Shown here: piece by piece, positions 1-12,091 of the stretch
How positions within the stretch are numbered: the first letter of the stretch is position 1
How the letters are laid out: each line of letters starts with the position of its first letter
Source: Phragmites australis
Lineage: Eukaryota > Streptophyta > Magnoliopsida > Poales > Poaceae
Direction of reading: 5' to 3'
NCBI RefSeq assembly: GCF_958298935.1
Contig: NC_084924.1
Location: 20,805,819 to 20,869,818, forward strand
Length of the DNA: 64,000 bases
The notes under the pieces: generated by a model
Seen by the model: the letters and a program-made list of their open reading frames with translations, nothing else
What the model was told of the DNA's origin: nothing
The model's database searches: none
Program-made: the position numbers and the translations under genes

Positions 1-555
1 CTAATGGCTATCCTACCATGTTGAAATATATCTTTATAATATACTATAAAAGACAAAAAAACCTCATTTTATAATCACCTTGCTAAACCCTAGGTCTCCT
101 ATAATATAACCACTATTATGTCACTAAACCCTGGATCTAGTCTAGAAAAATTACCAAAAATTGAGATCCAAAATTTGCAGATCAAAAATAATATAGCTTC
201 ACTGCGCTGCCTTCCTATGGCCACTTTCTATGGATTTAATGCCTATTTTGGTTGATTTTTAGCCCGGGGGGGGGGGGGGAGGGAGGGAGGGGCTACCCAC
301 CCTCTGAGTGGGCGAGTAGGGGCGGTACAGGCTCTACGCTGGGGGAGTGGGGCTTACCTACCATATGAGAGGGCGGTAAGGCCTAACCATGCCGTGACAG
401 AGTGGTAAGAGGTACCACTGCCACCGCAGCATGATAAGCGCCCTTTGAAAGGACTGCAGCCCTTTCAGAGGGCGGTAGACGCCCATTTGTGCAATATTCC
501 CATCAGGGGTCTATTTATTTAAATATTAATGTTAGAAAATGTAAAAATAAAAAAG
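1..555 (-). mobile_element. Right end of a third MULE (MULE0), 5' leader and TIR
   Basis: Positions 1-180 match 58180-58380, the 5' leader of MULE2. They are also related, in inverse orientation, to the leader of MULE1 near 3838-3860, where GGTAGGATAGCCACTAATGC is the reverse complement of the first bases here with small changes. Positions 266-555 match the MULE2 right TIR (58460-58752) and, inverted, its left TIR (46996-47223). They hold a 14-base G run, many short GAGGGCGGTAAG-like boxes, and the terminal stretch AATGTTAGAAAATGTAAAAA. The transposase of this copy would lie left of the window on the minus strand. The outer border is placed by alignment with the MULE2 end, and its TSD cannot be tested because the other end is outside the window. 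Confidence 0.72.
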
Positions 556-2000
556 TCTTTGGTAGACTACACTTGTTGTGGGCCCAAGCTAACTAGCCAT
601 TTTGGACAGTTCACTTGGGCTAGGAGGGCACTTGCCCATGACCCACGAAAAAGATTAAATTTTTTCGTTTCCGTGGGTGCACCAAAACCCCTCCTTTTTT
701 TTGCCCACCCAACTTGGCCCAGAGGGGTGCCTATCAAACAAGGTGAGTTGCACCTAGGGTTTGAAAATTCGTTGAAAACCATCGAATATCGCAAATATCT
801 GCCATTTCGGTCTGCATCGCATTTAGAAATCGACCTGTTTTCAAATTTGAATTAAAAAATTCAAAATAAAAAATGAAAAATCATAAAAAATTCTAAAAAT
901 ACTAGAGAAAATTCAAAAACCTTATGTGAAAAAAAATTTCATCAAGAGAAAGTTAAAAAAGAAAAATGCAGAAATAGGCCATATGAACAGGATGATTTGG
1001 TGCATCACATTAAGGAAAATCTTAACATGCAAACAAAATTTTTTTTTGGTGTAGTCAGTATCTTGAGAGGATCTTTAAAATTGCTATCACTTCATTTAGG
1101 GTTTTATTAATTTCTCCATGGTTTTTACAAAGTTCACCAGCATAAAGTGAACATGTTAAGAAACGACACTATAATTAACTTTTTCATGTCTACCATTATT
1201 TTTGTTACATAAATCATAGTATGAGTAAACTAATAAAAGTGGTTTCACTAATTTTGGAGGTGTGATGGATTAGTTACGAATTAATCTAGTTGCAACTCAT
1301 TTACACAATTATCCATGATACAATAACTATTCCTTGAGTTCATGTATTTTTAAAAGACATAGGATCATGTATGAAGACTAAAAAAATTGGTTTCATCATT
1401 TTTAGATTATAATAGAATTAACTATGCATGTACCTAGGTTTAGAAAAATACATTTTCTCACAAATAATATTTAACTTTTTTACGAGTACAAATACTTTTA
1501 TCATGTAGATTATGTTACAAGGAAACCAAAAAAATTTGTTTCACTTGATTTGAAGCTAAGATGAAATAGCTATTGATTTTACAAGGTTGAGCCATTTTTT
1601 GGGATTTTTTCTTGAACCTCAATGCAATTCGGGAAATTCGCTCGGTAAATCGGTAAAACCGAAAGGTTTTTGATAAATCCATTCAAAATGCGTTCAATAC
1701 GGAAAATGTGGTAATGTGGTTGGTTTTCGGTCAAAATCAAGTAGTTATCAAATGTCGATTCGGTCAATTTTTTCTCCGATTTACAAATTTGAGAGTGAAT
1801 TTTGAGTGAACTCATCAAATTTTGAGCAATTTTCGTGACATTCGCGAATTTTGGAAATTTGCTGGGGTCCGGTTTTTGAATGTCAAACAAATTGGTGAAC
1901 CGTGGTTGCACCGTGTTCACCTACCTTTTTAGTGATATTGCAGTGTTTTCTAAAGGTGGCATGGTTCTAGATTCTTGGAGAAACATTTCAGAATCAGTTT
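556..2000. other. AT-rich intergenic or decayed repeat sequence, no gene seen
   Basis: Between the MULE0 end and element D there is no convincing coding sequence. The stretch is AT-rich, with A and T runs at 850-1080 and clusters such as ATTCAAAAA typical of decayed grass retroelement LTRs. At 1615-1880 there are GGTAAATCGGTAAAACCGAA-like words resembling degenerate repeats. I could not assign a family. The short ORFs here (for example 529-855 and 1579-1920) have no recognisable domain. The last five bases, AGTTT at 1996-2000, are the left TSD of element D. Confidence 0.5.
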
Positions 2001-2334
2001 TGTTGGATCTGTCAAATAATTGAACGGAATTAGTTACATATAGGACTTGAAGTTGTATTAGCGGTATATTATGGAATCCTAGTAGGATTGTTGTAACCAG
2101 ACCTCTTAAATATAAGTGGATGGTAGCTGTTTGTAACCATGATGGCATATCGACAAATTCGCTGGGGGTAGCGAGTCTGACAGAACCCCGAAAAGCAGCC
2201 GATGTTGCAAGTTGGGGAGGAGCGTCCGTAGTCATGCCCCAGAGCTAAACCTGTGTCTCTAGTGTTCTCTGTGACTGTGTGCATCATCTCAATAGATCAA
2301 TCCATTGCTTCCGCTGATGACTAATTTTCTAACA
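2001..2334 (+). repeat. 5' LTR of element D
   Basis: The LTR starts TGTTGGATCTG and ends ATTTTCTAACA. It aligns along its length with 60209-60573 but is 31 bp shorter, mainly because of a gap near 2250, and differs by many substitutions. The left flank AGTTT matches the base pairs after the 3' LTR. Confidence 0.82.
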
Positions 2335-3384
2335 AGTTGTATGAGAGCCATGGTTCAATTAGATCTAGAGACGATGCATGAAAGATCACATGGATGCGCG
2401 AGGATGATGCTTCTATAGAGCATTGTGCCATGCACGAGCTGTACGAGGCGGACATGTCACAAGGTGTCAAGTATGAAGGCGGCTGGTGCACGTAGGTGAG
2501 GCGTGTGTGGTCGCGACGGGTCAACGCAAGCGTATAGACACTACAACATAGATGGTGGCGTTGAGGCAACATGGAGACACGGTGTGTACGAGAGCATCGG
2601 CAGTGGCTAGATTTTGTAGCTGGTCATCGTCATCGAGGATGGAACTGTGGATGTAGTCACAGATGGTGGTCTCCATGGTCTAGTTGCACGGTCACAGTGG
2701 CCGGCATGGGTTGCGCAGAGGCATCATTTGCTGAGGCAACAGGCGTTCGGTCGGATAGATCACGCATGGACTGCATGTCCTGTTGGTGATTGGTAAAATG
2801 GCATTGGCGGATTCTGTGTCAAACTCAAGTCTCGGTGGACAGGTACGTGTCACATGTGGTGTTGGTGGATGTCCGTGCACGTAGAGACCGAGAAGAACAG
2901 GGGATGTCTCAGGTTTCCTACTTGAGCATGGCTTGGTAGGTGGGATCAGATAGCGACTTGGTGTGATGGTATGTTGGCTGCGATGACTCGAATGCTGGAA
3001 CGGTCGGAGTGTGCGACATGAATGGATAGGACTCTCAAATGCTGTCGGTGTGTTGCACGTGGGAGGATCCGGATAGGAGGCACTCGGACGTCTTTGAGCG
3101 CAACAGCTAGGCTCAGCCAGGAAGGAAGCCACCAGGGGCTACGCTGGAGGGTGGCCAAGTCGGCGCACTCATGCTGAGCAGGTCGGTGTTGCACAGCCTA
3201 GGTAGCTTGATTGGTCGGCTGGGAGCTGGCCTGTGGAGTGGCTCGATTGGGAGGCTGGTGTGATTGTCATGAAGGAGCAAGGCCACATGCTTGAATGTTG
3301 AAGCCATGGGAACAATCGGGCAAGTGGTCTCGGTGGCTAGCCATGTGTGTTGGTTGGCATGCACTATCTGAAAAAGTTTGTGGA
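2335..3384 (+). other. Left internal part of element D, no coding sequence
   Basis: This is about 1 kb of G- and T-rich sequence after the primer-binding site. It contains open frames (for example 2692-3132 on the minus strand) that look like chance ORFs and carry no retroelement motif. Its composition resembles the right internal part (58762-60208). The last nine bases, GTTTGTGGA at 3376-3384, form the left TSD candidate of MULE1. Confidence 0.6.
2337..2352 (+). other. Primer-binding site of element D (tRNA-Met type, decayed)
   Basis: Two bases after the 5' LTR comes TTGTATGAGAGCC, a degraded form of TTGGTATCAGAGC, which is complementary to the 3' end of plant initiator methionine tRNA. Its position directly after the LTR confirms the LTR border and the plus orientation of D. 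Confidence 0.7.
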
Positions 3385-3680
3385 ATTTATATATATATAT
3401 TTTAATATTTTCAAAATACATGCCCATTTGAAAAAATTATATGTGTAGGCTACTGTCACCTGTTCAACGGGTGAGAACAAGATCGTGTCTATTGAACGGG
3501 TGAGAACTTATGGGCCTGGAGCTTAGTGCATTAAATAAATGGAAAGAGGAACATCTCACACGTTTTGTGGGTGAGAACTTAGTCTCGTCCGCTGAACAGG
3601 CGAGGCCTCCGTGGCTACGATGCCGGGAGGACCCACCCAAAAGGCCTTGCCCATTGAATGGGTGAGATCTTTTGGGTATT
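3385..3680 (+). repeat. Left TIR of MULE1 with repeated GAACGGGTGAGA boxes
   Basis: The TIR aligns with the reverse complement of 46620-46889. It contains at least five related boxes: TTCAACGGGTGAGAAC near 3453, TTGAACGGGTGAGAAC near 3489, TGTGGGTGAGAAC near 3557, GCTGAACAGGCGAG near 3590 and TTGAATGGGTGAGAT near 3653. Such reiterated subterminal motifs are candidates for transposase binding, but that is inference. Confidence 0.75.
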
Positions 3681-4254
3681 TAATCCGGCGAGCCATACCG
3701 ACATCAGCTGCTCATTTCATAGCAACACAGCTAAGAGGAGAGGAGATGAGAGGAGAGGAGGGGAGGGGAGAGGGGGAAATTATGTGGCGAAGCCCTGCCG
3801 AAGGGAAGAGGTGTACTTTTTTCTCTGATTTGTTTACATACCCGGTAGGATAGCCACTAATGCTAGGTTTGACATAGGTTAGATGCTAGATCTAGAATTT
3901 TTTTACAAACCTGGTAGGACAGCCAGTAGACGAAGGTTAGAATGTAGATCTAGTTTTAGAATTATGGTTAGATATAGTTTAGCGATTAGATCCTTTTGAT
4001 ACGTATTTTTTAAGCAATTAGATGTAGTATTTAGACATATGTTAGGTAATAGATGTATGATTTGGACATAGTAGTTATAACTGGTTTGATAGATATTTGA
4101 TTTAGAGGTGTTTGATGTAGCTATTTAGGAATATTTTGTTGCAATATATATTACATGTTAGGCTATGTTTGTAATCAATTTTTTATTGTAGATGTAGTTT
4201 TACATAGTTATTTATGTTCTATCGTAATAATGTTAGTGTTTTTGTCAATGGTTG
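3681..4254 (+). other. 5' leader of MULE1 between TIR and transposase
   Basis: The leader has a purine-rich GGAGAGGAG run at 3735-3775, then an AT-rich stretch with repeated TAGATCTAG and GGTAGGATAGCC words. The same leader type appears, inverted, at 1-180 and 58180-58380. It probably holds the promoter and 5' untranslated exon, but no definite start site is visible. Confidence 0.5.
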
Positions 4255-6905
4255 CTAGGTATGTCGGATATGTGGCAGTTTATAATTTTTTATGGGGATA
4301 GTAAAATATTATATGGTCTGAAAGGGGTACTATTGTCCGTATTTCACTCAATAGACAAGGGTATCTCAAGACCTATGAACAAAAGTGTCGGACACTTGTA
4401 TGCCTGGTTGATGCGGGGTTTCAAAATAGACCCTGAGGTTCAAGAGATTACCATTAGCATCGCGGGCAACCAAGTGAGAGATAGTGTGTACTGGGAGGTA
4501 TACCCACTTTGGGAAGATTCAGTGCGGAAGAGGTGCATGAAGGATGTTGTGCACAGAGGTTGGCTTGTGTTACTTGTTCAATGAAAGAATAAGGAGGTAG
4601 TGGTGGAGATGCAGAGTGGGGGTACGTGGAGGAGGAGGGTGATGAGGTCTTGTATGAGGATGATGTCGATCTGGATGGTGTACATTCATCGAATTATCCG
4701 AGTGAACTGACCAGTGAGGCATACGAGGGGGAACAAATCCCTTCTCTAATTGAACATATGCATCACGATTATCTTCAAGCTGACGAATCCCCTGAGTATG
4801 ACATCTCAAATGATGCTCCTATTCCTGCGGACTAGAACAACCCCAACTTCAACAATCTTGTGGTGAATGAGGGAAATTAGGTGCCCTGGTATGAGGTGAC
4901 CCAGGGTGCTAGGTGTTCTAGCAGTCAGGCCATGAAGGATGCAGTGACTCAATGGGCGACATCGCTTCGATGGTAGTTTTATATTGTGAAGTCAAGTAAG
5001 AAGGAATATGATGTTAAGTGTGTGAAGACGGGTTGCGTGTGGTGGGTGCGTGGCTTCAAGGGTAAGTGGGTTGACTATTGGGAGGTGTCAATTGTGGTTG
5101 ACCATACTTGCATGATGGATGAACTTGAGCCCAGTCATAGAAACATCACATCATCCTTTGTTGCCAATGTGATGTATGTCCAGAATGTGAACAACCTAAA
5201 GTAAACCAGGGTCCATAATCAGGCAAATTAAGTAGGAGTACAAGCACACTATCAGCTACTACAAGGTATGGAGGGCAAAGAAGAAGGCAATTGAGATGAG
5301 GTTCGGGACCTACAAAGTGTCATACAACAATCTACCATATTTGTTGCAGACCATTGGTCGAATGAACCTGGGGATGTATTACAACATTGATAAGTATTCA
5401 TTGTTGTCCAAACCTGGCAAGTATGTCTTGAAGCAATCTTTCTTCGCATTAGGAGTATGTATCAAAGCTTTCAAGCATTGTCATCCCTATGCATCGATGA
5501 CACTTTTCTTACTAGCAAGTACAGGGGACAGATCCTAACTGCTATTGGGGTTGATGAGAACAACCAAGTTTTACTGTTGGCCTTTGCATTTGTGGAGAGT
5601 GAGAACCCTGGTAGTTTGTGTTGGTTCCTGTATTGTGTGAGGATGATAATTGTTGGTGCTCGGGTCGAATATGTTCCTTATACATGACTGGCATGCTGGG
5701 ATGCTAGCGGCAATTAAGGATCTGCAAAATGGAATAGACGATGTCTTGATTGGACCTATGTGGCCAGATCTACAGAGTAGGTGGTGCATGAGGCATTTGG
5801 CTACAAACTTCTTCCACTAATTCAAGAACAAGAACCTCATGAACATGTTTACAAGGTTGTGCGATCAAAACCAGAAGTGAAAGTTTGATGCTCTGTGGAA
5901 GGCATTGGATGAGCTGACGAAGAATCAAAGACATAAGTGTGCTGGGAGGCCCGTGAGCAGACTAGAGGATGAACCATTAGCTCCTGAGTCGCTGCCAACG
6001 AACAATGAAGCTGGCATCACGCAGAGGACCAGGTCATCTACTAGGTCATTTAGCGAGTGGATTCAGAATGTACCAAAGAAGAAGTGAGCTCTTCTTTATG
6101 ACACAAATGGGTCTAGGTATGACATTATGACTACAAATTTAGTAAAGGTTTATAACTGGTGATAAAAGGTGTCAGAGGATTGCCGTTGGTGGGGATTGTA
6201 GAGTTCATACATCAAGGGACCTGTAAGTATTTCAGGTCACGCTATGCGGTAGCGCACACGATGCTAAATGATGCTCGTTTGATTTATGGGACAAAGATGA
6301 CTAAGTACATGGAAGACAATGCAAAGAAGGTAAAGATTCACCAGGTGAAGATCATGGGAACTGAATTGCATAGATACAAAATTTTATACTAGGATAAAGG
6401 AAGGAGAGGGGACAAGCATGAGAGAGTTATCCATGAGTGCATCATCTGTATGATAGGTGCATTTGCACCTACTACAAGTCGATGCTACTACAGAAGCCAT
6501 GCTCCTATGTGATTGCCGCGTGTGCTGTGATGGGTACGAGGACTCGAAGGTACCTCAAGAAGGAAGCTCTGTTAGACACCTAGAACCATGAGGTCTACGG
6601 TTTCGTGATTCATTGTTCTTTCATGAAGGAACCTGGGCCAGATTGTATATTCGTCCCTGATCCTGACAAGATGAAATAGAAGAAGAGACAACCTAGGACT
6701 ACGAGGCTCCCTAATGAGATGGATGAAGCAGAAGTTGGGCATCGCATGAAATTGTGCAGCAAGTGCAATGGAACATGACACACTTACAAGAAATGCACCA
6801 TTGGTGTCCCAAGTGTGAACCCCACAGAAGTAGGTCCTTCTAGGTCTGGTGCAGATGGGAGATGTCCTCAGTGTCATTGGTCGTTGGCTCCGTGGACTCA
6901 TTGAG
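4255..6905 (+). pseudogene. MURA-like transposase of MULE1 (degraded)
   Basis: MULE transposases cut and join Mutator-type elements in the nucleus. Pieces occur in the expected order across three frames. An N-terminal region with IDKGISRPMNKS lies at 4350-4400. A MuDR-type DNA-binding region (SEYDVKCV-like, WVRGFKGKWVDYW, DHTC) spans about 4980-5130. A catalytic core follows, with LCIDDTFLTSKYRGQILTA near 5486-5545, then a DWHAG block near 5685 that holds the second aspartate, then RWCMRHLATNFF near 5780. A SWIM-like region near 6430-6530 precedes a CCHC zinc knuckle (CSKCNG then HTYKKC) near 6758-6800. In-frame stops occur throughout, for example within the knuckle at 6778, and several frameshifts are present, so it cannot make the full protein. 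The stop near 6900 suggests that the transposase ended before the PMD exons. Confidence 0.85.
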
Positions 6906-7149
6906 ATCGATTAATATTGTAATTCATAGTGTGATGGATATTTATTTACACAACATTGTACTTTACTATATTGTTACTGAGTCTGTCACTATGTGCAAGG
7001 TTGTAACGTGTTAGGTCATGTTATATGTTGGATATTTACTTGTTTAGTTCCCATAAATAAAGACCAACTTAGATCAGATCTAGAGTGGTAAATACTTCTT
7101 ACTATGTGTTTGTTTTCCATTGACAAATATAAATAATTTGTGAACATGC

Positions 7150-8089
7150 AGGTATGATGCACCTAGAGCTACTTGGCCTAGAGCTCGATGTTAGGTATCA
7201 TTCGTACCGCACCACAATGTAGGCTGGAGATCTATGACCTCATGTGCCGAATGAGCTCATGAAGATTGATGAGCGCTAGATCCCGAGGTTTGTCCATTTT
7301 GAATTTAACATTTCACACCAATTTTTATAGGTATTTGTCTCTAATTCTAACTGTATTATGGTTGCGGGTTGCGTGCTACTGGCCTACTTCTTCTGTGCCA
7401 GGTAGTGGAGGTGGACGCGTTAGAGGGGGCCTCTTAGGTAGCGTCACGGTTCCTCAATTTTAGGGCCCTCCTTATGGCCCTCGTCGACAGGTTGCATCCC
7501 GAGACGCACACGTTCCACCTTCGGTGTGGCAAGATGACACATACGCTTGAGGATGTCTATCTCTTGATGGGCCTACGTTGCGTGGGTGACATTGTTGCGG
7601 CTAGGGACTGGGCGTGGGCTGGTGTGATGAAATTCTGGTCTGCTTCTCCATCGTTGAATAGAGGGACAGCGTAGCCTAGTAGGCCTTTTCTAGGGACCGA
7701 GAAGAATGACCTGACGAAGGCGTTTCTTATTTAGTTTGTTGTATGTATGTCTTATACTGTATTCTCGTCTCCTTTACGTTACTAACAGATGAAGATATTG
7801 GTACTCATTTGTTTTTTACAGGCAGACAGTATCCACCCACAGGATGGTGACGAGGATGTCTCTCGTCACATGTAGGCGTACCTCCTGTGGTTGTTTGGGT
7901 GGGTCATTTTCACTGATCCACGACAACAGAGTCATGAGGAGCATGGTCCCCTATGCTAGCGAGGTTGTGGACGCTGACTCAGGGGAGGTCCCACAATACA
8001 ATTGGGCTTTAGCTGCGGTGGCTGCGATATACCACGGCCTGTGCGATGGCTGCACAAAGATCAATATCAACGTGATCCTCACCGGGTGT
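7150..8089 (+). pseudogene. Plant mobile domain (PMD) gene of MULE1, first part
   Basis: The piece starts just after a likely splice acceptor (ACATGCAG at 7143-7150). It reads ALVDRLHPETHTFHL and MTHTLEDVYLLMGL at 7477-7580, then FSLIHDNRV, MVPYASEVV and EVPQYNWALAAVAAIYHGL at 7905-8045. These are standard PMD signatures, known from MAIN/MAIL proteins and from plant transposons. Stops and frameshifts (for example near 7460 and 7672) break the frame, and at least one intron lies near 7735-7825. The reading stops at 8089, exactly where a TGTAACACCC LTR begins. It continues at 26240 and 29449. The same pairing of transposase and PMD recurs in MULE2. Confidence 0.8.
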
Positions 8090-9059
8090 TGTAACACCCT
8101 GATTTTCAAATTTCTCAGTTTCTTAAAATTTTCTAGAATTAATTAGGGTTTAAACAAACATAATAGGATAAAACCAATTTTCTTAAACCAAATCCAATTT
8201 TAACTTTGGATATATTTTGTTTGAATGCATTCATGCTGGAGTTAGGCATTTAGGGTTTGTGTTTGGCTTTTTTTGTTTGGTGTTTGCTTTAGAATAGAAA
8301 TAGAAATAGCTTGGAATAGAAATAGGAAAGGAAATAGAAATCAAAAAGCCAGCCCAAACCCTTTCCTCTAACCCGGCCTCACCTTTTCCTTGTTTTTCCC
8401 GGCCTGCTCACCTCTCCCCTCAGCCTCATCGGCCAAAGCCTGCCTGGCCTCCTCCCCTTCGCCGGCCAGTAGAAACTGGCCACGTGGAGCACATAATCCT
8501 ATTCAGGCTTTTGTGCCACGTCAGCCGCAACATCAGCTGCCACCTCACCCTGTTTTCTTATGTGTTAGCCCAGTTAGTAGTCAATACGGTAAATAAGGTT
8601 TTCCAATGTAAAAATAATTTCAAATAATCTTGATAATTGGTAATTTTGCAAATAAGCAACTGAACTTCAATGTTTTTTAAAAAGAGCCACTACATTTCTG
8701 TAGTTTGGCCCCTAAACTTTTCTATAATTACAAATAGGATGCTCTATTTTATAAAAAGACCCTTAATCTTTTTGTTTTAATTAAAAATAAGTCCTTTGCT
8801 TTTCAGAATTAACCATAAACTTGTTTTTAGCATATTTTTTCGTCGTACCTCCATTTTAAGCGATTCTTACACTGTTAGATTCGTTCTTCGAGCTCTACCT
8901 TTCTAGGTAGGTTTTGTCTTATTGTTTCTTTGTTTTCTACTCTATTCTTAGTATGTTTTGTTTGTGTGCTTTGCTAGTAATCATGCGATTAGACATCAAC
9001 ACCCCAGATCATCTTGAGGAATCTCAAGACCAAGAGCAAGAGTTCACTGATCATTCAGA
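8090..9059 (+). repeat. Family A LTR, left portion
   Basis: The portion runs from TGTAACACCCTGATTTTC into a C-rich pyrimidine stretch (8360-8480) and a T-rich stretch to about 9050. Near 9055 it passes into sequence coding for a gypsy pol tail. The junction between the two is blurred, and I place it to within about 100 bases. Confidence 0.55.
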
Positions 9060-9169
9060 AGAGGAAGTTACTTGGGAAAGAAAAGATGATCTAAAGACCG
9101 AGTTTCCCTATCTCTTCTCCGATCCTTCCAAATCTCGAGGGCGAGTTCGGCCTAGGGGGGGGGTAGGTT
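9000..9169 (+). pseudogene. Tail of a chromovirus-type pol with polypurine tract (family B remnant)
   Basis: The frame reads EEEVTWERKDDLKTEFPYLF at 9061-9117, the form of a chromodomain tail as found at the end of chromovirus pol genes. It is followed by a run of G and GGTAGGTT at 9155-9169, which is the polypurine tract next to the LTR at 9170. The rest of the internal region upstream is missing. Confidence 0.65.
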
Positions 9170-9909
9170 TGTAACACCCTAAAATTCAATTTTTGCAATA
9201 ATTTAAAATTTTGTTAGAAATTTCATAGGTGTTGCAATTTTGTTCTATAGAAGAAATTAATTTCTGAATTTAAATTGACATAGGTTACATAAGTTTGTTG
9301 CATTCATGCCATCGTAGTTGCAATAGGTTTTTATGTGTGGAAAAAGTTTCCAAAAATTTACTAGAAGTCGTCCGTTTAAAACCCCTTTTGAATTTGAAAC
9401 AAAATCTAAAAAGAAAAGCAATTCAAAAATCAGAAAATCTCTTCGGGCTGAATTCTTCCCTGGTCTACCTCCCTTCTTCTCCCTGAGTGGGCCGCGCCCC
9501 TCTCTTTCCCCCCTCGCGACGGCCCGTTAGGTCGAGCCGACCCCTCCCCGCCTTCATCTGCCGCCAGGTGGGCCCGCCCAGCTAATCTGGTTCCCGCCCT
9601 GAGCTGCTCTCCCACCCATCTTTATCTCTCTGTAAGCGGGCCCGGGACGAGCCGACCAAGCCGAGCCACCGACCGTCGGTTCTCCTTCCACTTCCTCTCG
9701 CCGCTCGAACCCAACCGCCCTAATCCTACTACCATTTCAAATCGGTGCCACCCCGCACCGTAATTCGCCAATCGAAGTGCATGGCCAAGATCCCCGCCCC
9801 TTATCACTCAATTCCGACCATTTCCTCCTTGAGTGGCCCATCCAAATAATGGAAACCCCTGCACTTTCTCCAATTAGGGCTGCTGGCCAAATCCTTTCAG
9901 ATTCTCCCG

Positions 9910-9963
<54 letters not shown>

Positions 9964-11255
9964 GCGGTCCAGATCGCGTACCCCTTCATCACTTCATAAC
10001 TGGTCCATCGTGGACATGGACCGTCCTTTTAGGCCGTAGACCATGAGCCCGTGGACATTTTCCATGACCGTTTCTATTGAAAAACAATCCAGTTTTGATT
10101 TATGACGTCATAAATGGAGTTTTGAGTATAAAATCAATTCAGTTTATTCTCTGAAAATCAAGTAAAATTTGCAGTTAGGCCCATGGAACTTCAAAAGCTA
10201 AATACTTTTTGCTCATACATCCGATTTGGGTGATTTTCATGTGCAAATGTTCGTAGTGACATGTAGAATATTTTTATAAGGTTTTTAACTAGGCTTAGTA
10301 CTGTATGGTGTACTTTTTTTTCCTTGTGTGCTTCTTCCGGTGTTTGGCTTAGGAGGAGAGCAGTTCAGTATCTCCAAGGTCAAGCTTTCGAGGACTTTGA
10401 GCAACCCTACACCGAAGGCAAGTGTCCTTGAGCATTTTGTCTCCATTTTAGGATTCATACGTAGATGTTTATCTTTCTAATGCATGTTTGTCTAAATTGA
10501 AATCCTATGTTAGTGTTTATTAGTTTTTGAATGACTATTTCCTTGTCACCATTGTTAAGTCATGATATAAAATGGGTAGAATATGCTAGTGTAGTCATGG
10601 TTGGGAAAATGTTAATATTGACTAATGATTATGCAACAAGAATCAGGAAGGATAATTTGGTAGCAACATGGTATATGGATCCCAACAGAATGGTTATTTG
10701 ATGATGGTGCGGGAATGCACATGTGCCGGTAGTGCACAGTTGGTTGTGGTTGTTCCTATGTGGGGTCCTAAGGACTGGTTCTTGAACATGTAACCAGTTA
10801 TTTCCGCACAACCAAGAGACCTATGTGGGTACAGCCTGGCCAACTAATTAGCCGCTCCTCTGATTTTGTGGGCACCATTGGACGGTTAAGTGGCACAAGA
10901 GGGGGCTTCTACAGCGATGGAATCGTCTGTTAGCGGTGAAACCTCAGTGGGTGCCTGCAGATTAGTGGGAGCTTTGTAAAGGCCTTATAGTGAGACCCTG
11001 ACTCCACATCCCGGAAGTGTGAAGTATAACGGGAACACAACTCATGGGGAAAGTTGTGCAAACTCTACAGAGTATCAAACTGGTCGATCAGCCGTTCTCA
11101 TGGACAAGAGTGAACTTGGACTTCTTCAGGATTAGTTGGGATCAAGGTTGGTATGGTTGGTCAGGTAGCCGGGTAATGGAATTACCTGGTGAGTCTCGGT
11201 AGTCTGATGGAATCTGATGAGTCAATCCTTTTGTCATTGTTGTGTCTTCACCTAG
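9170..11255 (+). repeat. Family B LTR, copy B1 (3' truncated)
   Basis: The copy begins TGTAACACCCTAAAATTC right after a polypurine tract. It runs parallel to copy B2 (11307 onward), with shared words such as GGTTTTTATGTGTGGAAAAA and GGCAAGTGTCCTTGAGCAT, and stops at CTTCACCTAG (11255). The last third of a kilobase found in B2 is absent. It contains a long CT run at 9912-9962. Confidence 0.72.
9912..9962 (+). repeat. CT microsatellite in LTR B1
   Basis: This is about 25 uninterrupted CT units. The related LTR B2 has shorter CT runs at 11756-11780 and 12059-12089, so the tract length changes between copies of the family. Confidence 0.9.
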
Positions 11256-11306
11256 TTTGATCCTTACGAATCTCGAGGGTGAGATTCGGCCTAAGGGGGG
11301 TAGGTT
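11256..11306 (+). other. Internal 3' remnant with polypurine tract before LTR B2
   Basis: Only about 50 bases of internal sequence remain between LTRs B1 and B2. They read AATCTCGAGGGTGAGATTC followed by AAGGGGGGTAGGTT (11293-11306). The same words precede LTR B1 at 9131-9169. The structure therefore repeats pol tail, purine tract and LTR twice in tandem. Confidence 0.72.
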
Positions 11307-12057
11307 TGTAACACCCTAACATTTAATTTTTGTAATAATTTAAAATTTTGTTAGAAATTGAATAGGTGTTGCAATTTTGTTCTATAGAAGAAATTAATTT
11401 CTAAATTTAAATTGACATAGGTTATACAAGTTTGTTGCATTCATGCCATCGTAGTTGCAATAGGTTTTTATGTGTGGAAAAAGTTTGCAAAAATTAGCTA
11501 GAAGTCGCTCGTTTAATACCCCTTTTGAATTTGAAGCAAAATCTAAAAAGAAAAGCAATTAAAAAATTGGAAAATCTCTCCAGGCTGAATTCTTCCCTGA
11601 CCCACCTCCCTTCTTCTCCCCGAGTGGGCTGCGCCCCTCCCTTCCCCCCTCGTGCCGGCCTGTTAGTCTGAGCTAGCCCCTCCCCGCCTTCATCTGCCAC
11701 CAGGTGGGCCCTGCCTAGCCAAGCTGGCTCCCCGCCCCGAGCCGCGCCCCACCCGTCTCTCTCTCTCTCTCTCTCTCTCTGTGCGCAAGCCCGGGATGAG
11801 CTGACTGAGCTGAGCCATCGCCCGCTGGCACTCCTTCCTCTTCCTCCCGCCGCCCGAACCCAACCGCCCCAATATTGCCACCGTTTCAAATCGTCACCAC
11901 CCCGCACCGTAATTCGCCAATCAAAGTGCATGGCTGAGATCCCCGCCCCTATTAACTCAATTCCGGTCATTTCCCCCTTGAGTGGCCCTCTAAATCATGG
12001 AAAACACCGCACTTTCTCCAATTAGGGCCGCCGGCCAAATCCTTTCAAATTCGACCG

Positions 12058-12091
<34 letters not shown>

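Noticed and set aside
530..2334. A long LTR running from TGTTAGAAAATG (530) to TTTCTAACA (2334)
   Set aside because: The TGTTAGAAAAT word at 530 also occurs at 58727 and, inverted, at 47000-47010 as part of MULE TIR ends, so it is not an LTR start. The true LTR of D starts at 2001, as shown by the partner LTR and the AGTTT duplication.
2571..3132. Overlapping ORFs with many histidine and tryptophan residues
   Set aside because: They lie in the non-coding interior of D and overlap on both strands. Typical chance ORFs in GC-rich repeat sequence.
11494..11970. Minus-strand ORF of 158 codons with an RERERE stretch
   Set aside because: The charged run is the translation of a CT microsatellite in LTR B2. 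No support as a gene.
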